In this document: piece after piece, positions 26,006 through 35,342 of the stretch | Layout: each line of letters starts with the position of its first letter | Numbering within the stretch: the first letter of the stretch is position 1 | DNA from: JADCGM01 sp943368345 | GTDB taxonomy: Bacteria > Pseudomonadota > Alphaproteobacteria > Sphingomonadales > Sphingomonadaceae | Length of the DNA: 64,000 nucleotides | Assembly (NCBI GenBank): GCA_943368345.1 | Contig: CALRKY020000014.1 | Location: 1 to 64,000 of the forward strand | Direction of reading: 5' to 3' | The notes under the pieces: generated by a model | Databases searched by the model: none | The model's input: the letters and a program-made list of their open reading frames with translations, nothing else | What the model was told of the DNA's origin: nothing | Made by a program: the position numbers and the translations under genes

Positions 26006-26812
26006 CTATCCCACCCGCCGCCGCTGGTTGAAGACCTCATACAGCAGCACCGCGCAGGACACTGCGACGTTCAGGCTGTCAGCCTTCCCCGCCATCGGGA
26101 TTTTCACCAGCAGGTCGCAGGCGGCCTCATACTCCGGCGGCAGGCCGGATTGTTCGTTGCCCATGAAGAGGAAGGTTGGCGCGGCGTAGGTCACCGCCTG
26201 ATAATCGTGACTGGTGTTGAGCGAGGCCCCGGCCAATTGGCCGGGGCCGGTGCGCAGCCACTCGAAAAACGCTGCGCCCGTCGTTTGCACCACGGTTTGC
26301 GTGAACAGCGCCCCCATCGACGCCCGCACCGCCTCCACCGAATAGGGATCGCACGACTGATCGAGCAGGATCACCCCGCCTGCGCCCACCGCGTCAGCAG
26401 TGCGCAATATGGTGCCGAGATTGCCGGGGTCTTTCAGGGACTGGCAGACCACCCAGGCAAAGCTGCTGTGGCGGTCGATGCTGTGGAGCGAGGTTTCGAC
26501 CAGCGGGAACACCCCGAGCACCGACTGCGGATTGTCCTTCGCCGCCAGTTTGCCGAGGATTTCGGCACTAGTTTCGATGACGTCGCCGCCATCCGCTTCG
26601 CAGGCGGCAATCAAGCGCCGCAGCACCGGGTGGGCGCGCGACTCTGCGCCGTAGACCAGCATCGCCGGGATGCGGCCGGCATCCACCGCCTCGGTCACGA
26701 TCCGCATCCCTTCGGCGAGGAACAGGCCTTCGCGCTGCCGGAATTTCTTTTCGCGCAAGGAGCGGATGCGCTTTAGGGTTTCGTTGGAATGGGCGGTGAT
26801 CAGGCGGGCCAT
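26006..26812 (-). CDS. TrmH/SpoU-family RNA 2'-O-methyltransferase
   Basis: Protein of 268 residues with an N-terminal substrate-binding domain (NETLKRIRSLREKKFRQREGLFLAEG) and a C-terminal SPOUT knot. The three SpoU motifs are KDPGNLGTILRTADAVGAGG, FLFMGNEQSGLPPEYEAACD and KIPMAGKADSLNVAVSCAVLLYE. It uses S-adenosylmethionine to methylate ribose in rRNA or tRNA; the target is not determinable. The 3' end is present a second time beyond the Fic gene. It is divergent from the TPP-enzyme operon. Confidence 0.92.
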   Translation of the reverse strand: MARLITAHSNETLKRIRSLREKKFRQREGLFLAEGMRIVTEAVDAGRIPAMLVYGAESRAHPVLRRLIAACEADGGDVIETSAEILGKLAAKDNPQSVLGVFPLVETSLHSIDRHSSFAWVVCQSLKDPGNLGTILRTADAVGAGGVILLDQSCDPYSVEAVRASMGALFTQTVVQTTGAAFFEWLRTGPGQLAGASLNTSHDYQAVTYAAPTFLFMGNEQSGLPPEYEAACDLLVKIPMAGKADSLNVAVSCAVLLYEVFNQRRRVG

Positions 26813-26910
26813 GTTCGCGGCTTAGCGGCGGTAAGGCGGGAACGCAAAGACCATGGCCCGGCGGCCTGCATGTGTTGACCAAAGCCCGCGCCCCTGCCAT
26901 CCACCGGGCC

Positions 26911-28551
26911 ATGCCCACCGTTGCCCAAACCATCGTTGACACGCTTGTCGGTCAGGGGATCACCCACGCATTTGCCGTTCCCGGTGAAAGCTATCTGCCG
27001 GTGCTCGACGCCTTTTTTGATGTGCAGGATCATATCCAGCTGATCACCTGCCGCCATGAGGCGGCGGCGGCCAATATGGCGGAGGCGTACGGCAAGCTGA
27101 CGCGGCGGCCCGGCATTGCACTGGTGACGCGCGGGCCGGGGGCGACACATGCCAGCATCGGGGTGCACACCGCGTTTCAGGATTCGACGCCGATGCTGCT
27201 GTTCGTCGGCCAGGTTGGCACCGACATGCTGCAGCGGGAGGCGTTTCAGGAGATTGATTACCGGTCGATGTTCACCGGTGTCGCCAAGCGGGTGGTGGTG
27301 ATTGACCGGGCCGACCGTGCCGCCGAACTGGTGGCCAGCGCCTTTGCCACCGCATTGTCGGGGCGACCTGGACCGGTTGTGGTGGTGCTGCCCGAGGATT
27401 TGCTCGATCTTGACGCGAAGGCCCCGGCGGCGATCCGGATGATCGAGGCACCGGAGGCCGCGCCTGACCCGACCGCGATGGCCGAACTGGTGCATATGCT
27501 GGATGTGGCGGAACGCCCGATCCTGTGGATTGGTGGCCCCGGCTGGACGGACGAGGACTGCGCCCACATCCAGCATTTTGCCGAGGATGCGCGGATTCCC
27601 GTCGTGACGGCGTGGCGTCGCAAGGACCGCTTTGACAATGGTCATCCCAAATATGCCGGAGAGCTGGGGCTTGGTTCGAACCCCAAGCTGATCGAGCGGT
27701 TGAAGTCCGCCGATCTGGTCATCGCAATCGGTACAAGGCTGGGGGAGGTGACCAGTCAGGGCTACACGCTTCCGGCCACGCCCGAACCCGGCCAGACGCT
27801 GATACATATTCACCCGGACAGCGACACGCTGCTGAACGTCCGTCGTCCGGCGCTGGCCATTCAGTCGTCAATCCGGTTGGCGGTCGCCGCGCTCGATGAA
27901 CTGGGGCCGATGGTGCACGGGGAGCGTTGGGACGGCTGGGCTGAATCCGCGCGGGCCGATTACGAAGCCTGGGTGACGCCAACCACCGTCCAATCGGGCG
28001 TCAACATGGCGGAGGTGATCGACCAGATTGATGCGCTGGTCGGCCCCGACGCGATCTTTGCCAATGGGGCCGGAAATTTCGCCGCCTGGCTGCACCGGTT
28101 CCACCAGCACCGTCGGCCCGGCACCCAACTCGCCCCGACATCCGGCGCGATGGGATATGGTGTCCCCGCCGGGATCGCCGCCAAAATCCTGCACCCCGAC
28201 CGGGAGGTGATCATTATCGCGGGCGACGGGGATTTCCTGATGTCGGGCAATGACCTCGCCACCGCAGCGCGCTACGGCGCGAACGTCATCATATTGGTGG
28301 TCGACAACGGCCAATATGGCACGATCCGGATGCATCAGGCCCGCGATTTTCCGGGTCGACAGAGCGGCACCGCGCTGACCAATCCGGACTTCGCCGCTTA
28401 TGCCCGCAGCTTTGGCGCATTCGGTATCACAGTTGAGCGGACCGAGGATTTTGCCGCGGCCTTTACGGATGCGCGGGAAGCGGGCGTCCCGGCGCTGATT
28501 TGCGTGAAAACCGATCCGGACGAGATTTCACCGGGGCGGCGGTTGGGATGA
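26911..28551 (+). CDS. TPP-dependent acetolactate-synthase-like enzyme, possibly 2-ketoarginine decarboxylase
   Basis: Protein of 546 residues with the three-domain ThDP fold. The activating Glu is E50 in CRHEAAAANMAEAYGK, the central domain contains IRLAVAALDELGP, and the ThDP-binding GDG...N motif is IIAGDGDFLMSGNDLATAARYG to VDNGQYG. The ATG at 26911 is chosen over a TTG at 26872. It overlaps the M20 hydrolase start (ATGA) and so heads the ast operon. Acetolactate synthase for valine synthesis normally sits with ilvH and ilvC, so an arginine role such as AruI-type 2-ketoarginine decarboxylation is a reasonable inference. Confidence 0.8.
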   Translation: MPTVAQTIVDTLVGQGITHAFAVPGESYLPVLDAFFDVQDHIQLITCRHEAAAANMAEAYGKLTRRPGIALVTRGPGATHASIGVHTAFQDSTPMLLFVGQVGTDMLQREAFQEIDYRSMFTGVAKRVVVIDRADRAAELVASAFATALSGRPGPVVVVLPEDLLDLDAKAPAAIRMIEAPEAAPDPTAMAELVHMLDVAERPILWIGGPGWTDEDCAHIQHFAEDARIPVVTAWRRKDRFDNGHPKYAGELGLGSNPKLIERLKSADLVIAIGTRLGEVTSQGYTLPATPEPGQTLIHIHPDSDTLLNVRRPALAIQSSIRLAVAALDELGPMVHGERWDGWAESARADYEAWVTPTTVQSGVNMAEVIDQIDALVGPDAIFANGAGNFAAWLHRFHQHRRPGTQLAPTSGAMGYGVPAGIAAKILHPDREVIIIAGDGDFLMSGNDLATAARYGANVIILVVDNGQYGTIRMHQARDFPGRQSGTALTNPDFAAYARSFGAFGITVERTEDFAAAFTDAREAGVPALICVKTDPDEISPGRRLG

Positions 28552-29768
28552 CCAGCGGCATTTCGCCTGCGGAACAGGCCGTACTCGATACGCTGAGCGG
28601 CTGCCGCGCGCCGTTGCTGGCGCAGGTTGAGGCGTGGAGCGCGATCAACTCCGGCAGCCGCAATATGGCCGGGCTGGCGGCGATGGCGGGCCGCCTGTCC
28701 GCAGCGGCGGCGCATCTCGGTTCGGCGACCATGTGCGATCCGACGCCGGTTGAAGCCGTTGGGGCCGACGGGGTGTCGCGTCCGCTGGCACATGGCCAGA
28801 ATCTGCACGTCGTTCGCGCCAACGCCGCCGCCACCTGCCGCGTTCTGCTGACCGGGCATATGGACACGGTGTTTGCCGCGGACCACCCGTTCCAGACCTC
28901 CCGCTGGCTCGACGCCGACACGCTGAACGGCCCCGGCACTGCCGATATGAAGGCCGGGATTGCGGTGATGCTGGCGGCGTTGTCGGCCGTTGCGTCCTCC
29001 CGCTTTGCCGACGCCCTCGCCTGGGAGATTGTGCTCAATAGCGACGAGGAAGTGTCGTCGCTTGGATCGGCATCCTTGCTGGCTGACTGCGCCAAGCGCG
29101 CCGATGTCGGACTGACCTATGAACCGGCGCTTCCCGATGGAACGCTGGCGGGCGGGCGGAAGGGCAGTGGCAATTTCTCGGCGGTGGTGACAGGCCGCGC
29201 CGCCCATGCCGGTCGGGAGCCGGAGAAAGGCCGCAACGCGATTGTGGCCGCCGCTGATCTGACGCTGCGGCTGGCAGCGCTGGTGCGCGACGGGCTATCG
29301 GTCAACGTCGCCAAAATCGACGGGGGCGGGCCGAATAATATCGTGCCGGATATGGCCGTCGTCCGGTTCAACATCCGGCCCTCCACGCTCGTCGATCAGG
29401 CCGCTGCCGAGCTAGCGATTGCCCAAATTGCTGCGGAAATTGCTGCGCAGCATGATATATTCGTCCACATCCATGGCGGCTTTGCCCGCCCGCCCAAACC
29501 GATGGACGCCAACCAGCTGCGGTTGTTCAAACTGGTCAAATCCTGTGGTGCCGACCTTGGTCTGCCGATCGGCTGGCGGGATACCGGCGGCGTCTGCGAC
29601 GGCAATAATCTGGCGGCGCACGGTCTCCCGGTGGTGGACACGCTGGGGCCGCGCGGTGGGGCCATCCATTCGTCGGACGAATTCCTGTGCGTTGACAGTC
29701 TTGAGGACCGGGCGAAATTGTCGGCATTGTTGCTGATGCGCCTGGCGCAGGGGCGGCTCCCGTCATGA
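28548..29768 (+). CDS. M20-family metallohydrolase in the ast operon
   Basis: Zn-dependent amidohydrolase/peptidase of 406 residues. Metal ligands are seen in order: TGHMDTVF (His, Asp), GPGTADMKAG (Asp), DEEVSS (Glu-Glu), YEPALPDG (Glu), and HSSDEF near the end (His). It carries a dimerisation domain insert (SGNFSAVVTGRAAHAGREPEKGRNA). It is coupled by 4-nt overlaps to the genes on both sides. In this operon it may act as succinylglutamate desuccinylase in place of AstE, which is inference from context. Confidence 0.85.
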   Translation: MTSGISPAEQAVLDTLSGCRAPLLAQVEAWSAINSGSRNMAGLAAMAGRLSAAAAHLGSATMCDPTPVEAVGADGVSRPLAHGQNLHVVRANAAATCRVLLTGHMDTVFAADHPFQTSRWLDADTLNGPGTADMKAGIAVMLAALSAVASSRFADALAWEIVLNSDEEVSSLGSASLLADCAKRADVGLTYEPALPDGTLAGGRKGSGNFSAVVTGRAAHAGREPEKGRNAIVAAADLTLRLAALVRDGLSVNVAKIDGGGPNNIVPDMAVVRFNIRPSTLVDQAAAELAIAQIAAEIAAQHDIFVHIHGGFARPPKPMDANQLRLFKLVKSCGADLGLPIGWRDTGGVCDGNNLAAHGLPVVDTLGPRGGAIHSSDEFLCVDSLEDRAKLSALLLMRLAQGRLPS

Positions 29769-30778
29769 GCTGGTTCGTCCGCCCGGCCCGCGAGACCGAC
29801 CTTGATGCCTATCATGCCTTTGCGCTGATGACCGGCGGCGGCTTCACCAACCTGCCGCAGAACCGGGAGGCGCTGGCCGAGCGGCTGGCGTGGAGCGTGC
29901 GCTCGTTCGCAGCCGACGTGACCGCCCCGGACAATGAACTCTACCTGCTGTTTCTGGAGGAATCCGGGACCGGGCGGATCGGCGGGACGGCGGCGATTTT
30001 CAGCCGGGTGGGGGCGGCCTTTCCGTTCTACAGCTACAAACTTGGCCGGGTGTCGCAATCCTCCCGCGAGCTCGACCGGACCTTCACAAGCGAAGTGCTG
30101 CATCTGGTCAATGACTATGACGGCGCGAGCGAAGTCGGTGGCCTGTTCCTGCACCCGGAGGTACGGGGCGGCGGCGTCGGACGGTTGCTCGCCCGGTCCC
30201 GCTACCTGTTCATGGCCCAGCACCGGGAGCGGTTTGGCAAGCGCGTGCTCGCCGAACTGCGTGGCTGGCTGCACCCGGATGGCGGTTCACCATTCTGGGA
30301 CGGGCTGGGCGCCAAATTCTTCGGCATGCCGTTTCAGGAGGCCGACCGGTTCAATGGTGTTCACGGCAACCAGTTCATCGCCGATCTGATGCCCAAACAT
30401 CCGATTTACGTCTCGATGCTGCCCGACGCCTCCCGCGCCGTCATCGGCAAGCCGCATGACAGCGGCAAGCCGGCGATGTCGATGCTGGAGGAGGAGGGGT
30501 TTGCCTTCGACGGCTATATCGACATTTTCGACGGCGGCCCGACCGTTGCCGCGCAGGTCGATCAGGTCCGCAGTGTCCGGGACAGTCGGGCCGGCCGCGT
30601 CGCCGATCTCGTCGAGGTCGCGGGCCTGCCGCGCGCCTTGCTGGCCGCTGGGCAGTTGATGGCGTTCCGGGCCTGGCCCGGCCATGCCGATTGGCGCGGT
30701 GGCGAGCTTGTTCTGCCTCGGACGGAGGCTGATCTGCACGGGTTGGAAGTGGGAGATTTTGTCCGCCATGTCACCTGA
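29765..30778 (+). CDS. astA: Arginine N-succinyltransferase
   Basis: Protein of 337 residues, the usual AstA length. It transfers succinyl from succinyl-CoA to the alpha-amino group of arginine, the first step of the AST pathway. GNAT-like motifs include GGLFLHPEVRGGGVGRLLARSRYLFMAQHRERFG, and the family block VHGNQFIADLMPKHPIYVSMLP is present. It overlaps the M20 gene by 4 nt and astD by 11 nt. It acts in the cytoplasm. Confidence 0.95.
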   Translation: MSWFVRPARETDLDAYHAFALMTGGGFTNLPQNREALAERLAWSVRSFAADVTAPDNELYLLFLEESGTGRIGGTAAIFSRVGAAFPFYSYKLGRVSQSSRELDRTFTSEVLHLVNDYDGASEVGGLFLHPEVRGGGVGRLLARSRYLFMAQHRERFGKRVLAELRGWLHPDGGSPFWDGLGAKFFGMPFQEADRFNGVHGNQFIADLMPKHPIYVSMLPDASRAVIGKPHDSGKPAMSMLEEEGFAFDGYIDIFDGGPTVAAQVDQVRSVRDSRAGRVADLVEVAGLPRALLAAGQLMAFRAWPGHADWRGGELVLPRTEADLHGLEVGDFVRHVT

Positions 30779-32183
30779 TCTCATCTCGACCGACCCTTGT
30801 ACCGGAGCAGAACTCTGGCGCGGCCAGCCCGGCGACGTCGATGCTGCGGTTGCGGCGGCGCGGGCCGCGCTGGCCGATTGGGTTCGCGCCGGGCTCGACG
30901 TGCGGATCGACCACATCCGCCGTTTCCAAGCGGTGGTACGCGACCGCGCGGATGCCTTTGCCCGCCTGATCGCCCGCGAAACCGGCAAGCCGTTCTGGGA
31001 AACCAAGACCGAGGTTGCGTCGGTCATCGGCAAGGTCGATATTTCGATCACCGCCCACGCCGAACGCACACCGACCAAACAGGCGGCTGGGGACGGATTC
31101 CAGCAACGCCTTTCGCACAAGCCGCACGGCGTATTGGCTGTGCTCGGCCCCTATAATTTCCCGGCACACCTGCCCAATGGCCACATCGTCCCGGCACTCT
31201 TGGCGGGGAACACCATCGTCTTCAAGCCGTCCGAGCTGACCCCGGCGGTTGGTGCATTCATGGTGGATTGCTGGGCTGCCGCCGGTTTGCCGCACGGCGT
31301 GGTCAATCTCGTGCAGGGGGCCGGTGCAACGGGCAAGGCGCTCGCCGGCCACGCCGATATCGATGGATTGTTGTTCACCGGATCACCGGGGACCGGCGCA
31401 GCGCTGGCGCGGCAATTCGCCGAAACACCGCATAAGATGCTGGCGCTGGAGATGGGTGGCAACAATCCGCTGATCGTCTGGGACGTGGCGGATGCTGACC
31501 TGCCGGCTGTCGCCGCGCTGGTGGTCCAGTCCGGCTATCTATCGGCGGGTCAGCGCTGCACCTGCGCGCGCCGGCTGATCATCCGGGACGGGGCGCATGA
31601 CGCGTTGATCGACCATGTTGCGACACTGCTCGATCGGTTGATCATCGGCACGCCCTTTGATGACCCGCAGCCGTTCATGGGTCCGGTGATCGACAACCGG
31701 GCCGCCGACAATCTGGTCGCGGGCTATGCCGACCTGGTTGCAAGAGGTGGGCGCGTGGTCCGGCCGCTGGCAAGGCTGATCGCGGACAAGCCGCTGCTGT
31801 CACCGGGCCTGATCGACGTCACCGACATTGCGGCCCGCGCCGATTCCGAGCATTTCGGCCCGCTGTTGCAGATCATCCGCGTCGCCGATTTTGATGCCGC
31901 ACTGGCGGAGGCGAACGCCACGCGCTTTGGACTGTCCGCTGGATTGATCGGCGGCGACCAGCAGCTGTACGACCGGTTCTGGGCCGCGAGCCGTGCCGGT
32001 GTGGTCAACTGGAACCGCCCGACCAATGGCGCGGCCTCCAACGCGCCGTTCGGCGGCATCGGTCTTAGCGGCAACCACCGGCCAAGCGCCTATTACGCCG
32101 CCGACTATTGCGCCTGGCCGGTCGCCAGCCTGGAAGCCGAAACGCCGGTAGGCTCCATCGCCACCGGCCTGCGTGCCCTGTGA
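30768..32183 (+). CDS. astD: Succinylglutamate-semialdehyde dehydrogenase
   Basis: Aldehyde dehydrogenase of 471 residues that oxidises N-succinylglutamate semialdehyde to N-succinylglutamate with NAD. Visible parts are the Rossmann segment (GVLAVLGPYNFPAHLPNGHIVPALLAGNTIVFKPSELTP), the general base Glu in LALEMGGNNPLIV, the nucleophile Cys in SAGQRCTCARRL, and the AstD-type end with NRPTNGAASNAPFGGIGLSGNHRPSAYYAADYCAWPVAS. The ATG at 30768 lies inside the astA 3' end. Its stop overlaps the astB GTG start. Confidence 0.95.
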   Translation: MSPDLISTDPCTGAELWRGQPGDVDAAVAAARAALADWVRAGLDVRIDHIRRFQAVVRDRADAFARLIARETGKPFWETKTEVASVIGKVDISITAHAERTPTKQAAGDGFQQRLSHKPHGVLAVLGPYNFPAHLPNGHIVPALLAGNTIVFKPSELTPAVGAFMVDCWAAAGLPHGVVNLVQGAGATGKALAGHADIDGLLFTGSPGTGAALARQFAETPHKMLALEMGGNNPLIVWDVADADLPAVAALVVQSGYLSAGQRCTCARRLIIRDGAHDALIDHVATLLDRLIIGTPFDDPQPFMGPVIDNRAADNLVAGYADLVARGGRVVRPLARLIADKPLLSPGLIDVTDIAARADSEHFGPLLQIIRVADFDAALAEANATRFGLSAGLIGGDQQLYDRFWAASRAGVVNWNRPTNGAASNAPFGGIGLSGNHRPSAYYAADYCAWPVASLEAETPVGSIATGLRAL

Positions 32184-33475
32184 GTTTTGTCGAGATCAAT
32201 TTTGACGGCCTGATCGGCCCGACCCACAATTATGGCGGGCTGAGCCTTGGCAATGTCGCCAGCGCGACCAACGCCGGTGGCGTCTCCAAACCCCGCGCCG
32301 CCGCGCTTCAGGGGCTGGGCAAGATGCGGGCGTTGATGGACCTTGGTCTGCACCAAGGCTTCCTGCTGCCGCATTACCGCCCCAACGCGACCTGGCTGCG
32401 CTCGCTCGGCTTTGCAGGCGATGATGCTGCGGTCTGCGCTGCTGCGTGGCGAGCCGATCCGGCGTTGTTCGCCAACGCCTGTTCGGCGTCGTCGATGTGG
32501 ACTGCGAATGCCGGAACCGTCTCACCCGCCCCGGATGCCAGTGACGGGCGGACCCACCTGACCGTCGCCAACCTATCGTCAATGCTGCACCGAAGCATCG
32601 AGGCGCCGGAGACCGAACGGCAGCTGCGGACGATCTTTTCCGACCCGTCGCGATTTGCCATCCACCCGGCGGTTCCGGCTCGCTTGGGCGACGAAGGAGC
32701 CGCCAATTTCATGCGAATTGCTGCGCAGCATGGCGCGCCGGGGCTCGAGATATTCGTCTATGGAATTGACCGTCGCACCGGCTTTCCGGCGCGCCAACAC
32801 CGCAGCGCCGGAGAAGCGGTCGCGCGTCTGCACGGGCTGGACCCGGACCGCACCTATGCTGCGCAGCAAAGTGATGCTGCGATCCAGGCCGGGGCATTCC
32901 ACAATGACGTGGTGGCGGTGGCGAACGAGTTGGTGCTGTTCGCGCACGAGCAGGCTTTTGAGGACAAGGCCGCACTCTATGACTGGCTGACCGCGCGCCA
33001 GCCGGATGTGCAGATTGTCGAGGTTCCGGCGGCCGATGTCAGCCTCGATGATGCCATCCGCTCCTATCTGTTCAATTCACAACTGGTCACCCTTCCGGAC
33101 GGGACCATGGCGCTGATATGCCCGTCAGAGGTGCGGGAAAATGCCCGTGTCGCGGCCTGGCTGGATCATATGCTGGCCGGGAACGGCCCGATTCGCGCTG
33201 TCCATGTGCTCGATGTCCGGGAATCGATGCGGAACGGCGGGGGACCAGCCTGTCTGCGCCTCCGGGTGGCGATCGACGAGCGTGACATCGCAGCGATTGA
33301 TCAGCGCTTCCTGCTCAACCCCGCCAAATGGGACGCCTTGCACCGGTTGGTCGAAGCCTGGTGGCCTGAACAGATTGCCCCCGGCGATCTTGGCAACCCC
33401 GATCTGTGGGAGGCGGTCTGGGCCGCAAGGCGCGCGTTGCTTCAGCATCTGGAAACCCCCGCCAAAGCCGCATAG
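32180..33475 (+). CDS. astB: N-succinylarginine dihydrolase
   Basis: Protein of 431 residues of the amidinotransferase fold, hydrolysing succinylarginine to succinylornithine, CO2 and two NH3. It begins with the family signature EINFDGLIGPTHNYGGLSLGNVAS. The catalytic His lies in GAFHNDVVAVANELV and the nucleophile Cys in GGGPACLRLRV. It starts with GTG at 32180, whose bases overlap the astD stop (GTGA). It is the last gene of the five-gene overlapping operon; no astC aminotransferase is seen in the window. Confidence 0.95.
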   Translation: MSFVEINFDGLIGPTHNYGGLSLGNVASATNAGGVSKPRAAALQGLGKMRALMDLGLHQGFLLPHYRPNATWLRSLGFAGDDAAVCAAAWRADPALFANACSASSMWTANAGTVSPAPDASDGRTHLTVANLSSMLHRSIEAPETERQLRTIFSDPSRFAIHPAVPARLGDEGAANFMRIAAQHGAPGLEIFVYGIDRRTGFPARQHRSAGEAVARLHGLDPDRTYAAQQSDAAIQAGAFHNDVVAVANELVLFAHEQAFEDKAALYDWLTARQPDVQIVEVPAADVSLDDAIRSYLFNSQLVTLPDGTMALICPSEVRENARVAAWLDHMLAGNGPIRAVHVLDVRESMRNGGGPACLRLRVAIDERDIAAIDQRFLLNPAKWDALHRLVEAWWPEQIAPGDLGNPDLWEAVWAARRALLQHLETPAKAA

Positions 33476-33484
33476 GCTGTGCGG

Positions 33485-34219
33485 ATGGGAGGACGCCTGC
33501 ACGTTGCGGCCCGCGCCGCTATCGACCTGATGCTGCCGCCGCGCTGCCCGGGGTGCGGGGAGATTGTCGACGGCGATGGCCGCTTCTGCCTTGGCTGCTG
33601 GACCAGCCTGCGTTTCATCACCCCGCCCTATTGCGCCACCTGCGGCGACCCGTTCGAAATCGCGCAAGCCGGCGGCAGCCTGTGCGGCAAATGCCTCGCC
33701 ACACCGCCGAAATGGTCGGCCCGCGCCGCCTTTGCCTATGAAGGGGCGGCGCGTGATGCCGTTCTCAAGCTGAAGCACGGCGATCAGCCGCATCTAGCGC
33801 GGTTGATGGCCGCCGCGATGGCCAGGGCGGGGGCGGAGATGTTGGGTCGCGCAGATGCGTTGATCGTCCCTGTCCCGTTGCACCGCTGGCGACTGTGGCA
33901 TCGCGGCTATAATCAAGCCGCCGAACTGGCCAAGGCAGTGGCGCGGCTGTCCGGCGTTGACCTGCTGGTTGATGCCGTGGAGCGGCGACGCGCGACCCAG
34001 CCCAGCGGCGGCCTCAACCCGTCGGAACGGCGGGCCAATGTCCGCGCGGCGTTTCGGATCCGGCCGACCAAGCGGGCGCATTTGCAGGGGCGCGCCGTCG
34101 TCCTTGTTGACGATGTGCTGACCAGCGGCGCAACTGCGGAGGCCTGCGCCCGTATCTTGTTGCGGGCCGGCGCGAAATCTGTTGATCTGCTGGCCTTGTC
34201 GCGGGTTGTGCGCGTTTGA
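33485..34219 (+). CDS. ComF-family phosphoribosyltransferase-like protein
   Basis: Protein of about 244 residues. An N-terminal zinc-finger part (RCPGCGEIVDGDGRFCLGCW, CATCGDPF, LCGKC) is followed by a type I phosphoribosyltransferase domain with the PRPP loop VVLVDDVLTSGATAEACARILLRAGA. ComF is linked to DNA uptake in competent bacteria. The ATG at 33485 is used; a GTG at 33479 is equally possible. The gene begins 9 nt after astB and is followed by grxC after 32 nt. Confidence 0.88.
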   Translation: MGGRLHVAARAAIDLMLPPRCPGCGEIVDGDGRFCLGCWTSLRFITPPYCATCGDPFEIAQAGGSLCGKCLATPPKWSARAAFAYEGAARDAVLKLKHGDQPHLARLMAAAMARAGAEMLGRADALIVPVPLHRWRLWHRGYNQAAELAKAVARLSGVDLLVDAVERRRATQPSGGLNPSERRANVRAAFRIRPTKRAHLQGRAVVLVDDVLTSGATAEACARILLRAGAKSVDLLALSRVVRV

Positions 34220-34251
34220 GTTGGGACCGATAAGGAGGGAAAGGATCTGGC

Positions 34252-34506
34252 ATGCCGCGCGTCGAAATCTACACCAAGTTTCTCTGCCCCTATTGCTCGC
34301 GTGCCAAGTCGTTGCTGAAGTCAAAGGGCGTGGAGGTCGAGGAAATTGATATCACGCTCGGTGGCCCGGACCGGGCGGTGATGCTGGACCGCGCCGCCGG
34401 CCAGACAACGGTCCCGCAGATTTTCATCAATGGGGCGCATATCGGCGGCTCGGATGATCTTGCGGCTTTGGACCGGGCCGGTGGACTGGACCCTCTGTTG
34501 GCATGA
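34252..34506 (+). CDS. grxC: Glutaredoxin 3
   Basis: Protein of 84 residues, the class length. It has the dithiol active site CPYC at about residues 12-15, a TVPQIFI cis-Pro loop and a GGSDDLAAL glutathione-binding turn. It reduces protein disulfides and mixed glutathione disulfides in the cytoplasm. The ribosome binding site AAGGAGG lies upstream. Its stop overlaps the nitrilase start as ATGA. Confidence 0.95.
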   Translation: MPRVEIYTKFLCPYCSRAKSLLKSKGVEVEEIDITLGGPDRAVMLDRAAGQTTVPQIFINGAHIGGSDDLAALDRAGGLDPLLA

Positions 34507-35333
34507 CTCTGCGCATCGGCCTGCTGCAAACCACCACAGGCATCAACCCCGACGAGAACGCGACCATTTTGGTGGGCGGCCTGAACCGGCTGGCGGATGA
34601 CGGTGCGACACTGGCATTTACCCCGGAGATGAGCGGCATGCTGGACCGCAACCGGGTCCGCGCGATGGCGACTGCGGTCACCGAAGCCGACGATCCGGTG
34701 CTCGCCGGCGTGCGGGATACGGCTGCAAAACGCGGCATCTGGGTGCATTTGGGATCGCTGGCGATCAAATCCCCCGACCACGACGACCGGCTGGTCAATC
34801 GCGGCTTTCTCATTGATCCGAGCGGGGCAATCCGTGCCCGCTATGACAAAATCCATCTGTTCGATGTCGATCTGCCGGGCGGTGAACGCTACCGCGAATC
34901 GGGGACCTATGCCGCCGGTGACGGCGCGGTGGTGGCAAACACACCGTGGGGACGCCTCGGCCTGTCGATCTGCTATGATCTGCGCTTCCCGGCACTCTAT
35001 GCAGCGCTGACGGACGCGGGGGCCACAATCCTTTCCATCCCCGCCGCCTTCACCCGGCCAACCGGCGCGGCGCATTGGCACGTGCTGCTCCGTGCCCGTG
35101 CGATCGAGGCCGGAGCGTTCGTCATCGCCGCGGCCCAGGCCGGGGTGCATCAGGATGGGCGCGAAACCTATGGCCATAGTTTGGTGATCGATCCGTGGGG
35201 CAATGTCCTGCTCGACATGGGCGGGGACTCGGGTCATGCTATACTGAACGTTGATCTGACATCGGTTGCCGCAACCCGGAGTCGCATTCCGGCCCTGGCG
35301 CATCGGCGTCCGATCTCGGTTCGTGTGGAGTAG
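34503..35333 (+). CDS. Carbon-nitrogen hydrolase (Nit1/nitrilase superfamily)
   Basis: Protein of 276 residues with the catalytic Glu-Lys-Cys triad: Glu in FTPEMSG, Lys in ARYDKIHLFDVDLPG, Cys in GLSICYDLRFPALY. It resembles Nit1-type proteins that repair deaminated glutathione, which fits its coupling to grxC (inference). No signal peptide is present. The next gene starts 9 nt downstream. Confidence 0.9.
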   Translation: MTLRIGLLQTTTGINPDENATILVGGLNRLADDGATLAFTPEMSGMLDRNRVRAMATAVTEADDPVLAGVRDTAAKRGIWVHLGSLAIKSPDHDDRLVNRGFLIDPSGAIRARYDKIHLFDVDLPGGERYRESGTYAAGDGAVVANTPWGRLGLSICYDLRFPALYAALTDAGATILSIPAAFTRPTGAAHWHVLLRARAIEAGAFVIAAAQAGVHQDGRETYGHSLVIDPWGNVLLDMGGDSGHAILNVDLTSVAATRSRIPALAHRRPISVRVE

Positions 35334-35342
35334 GTTCGCGTT

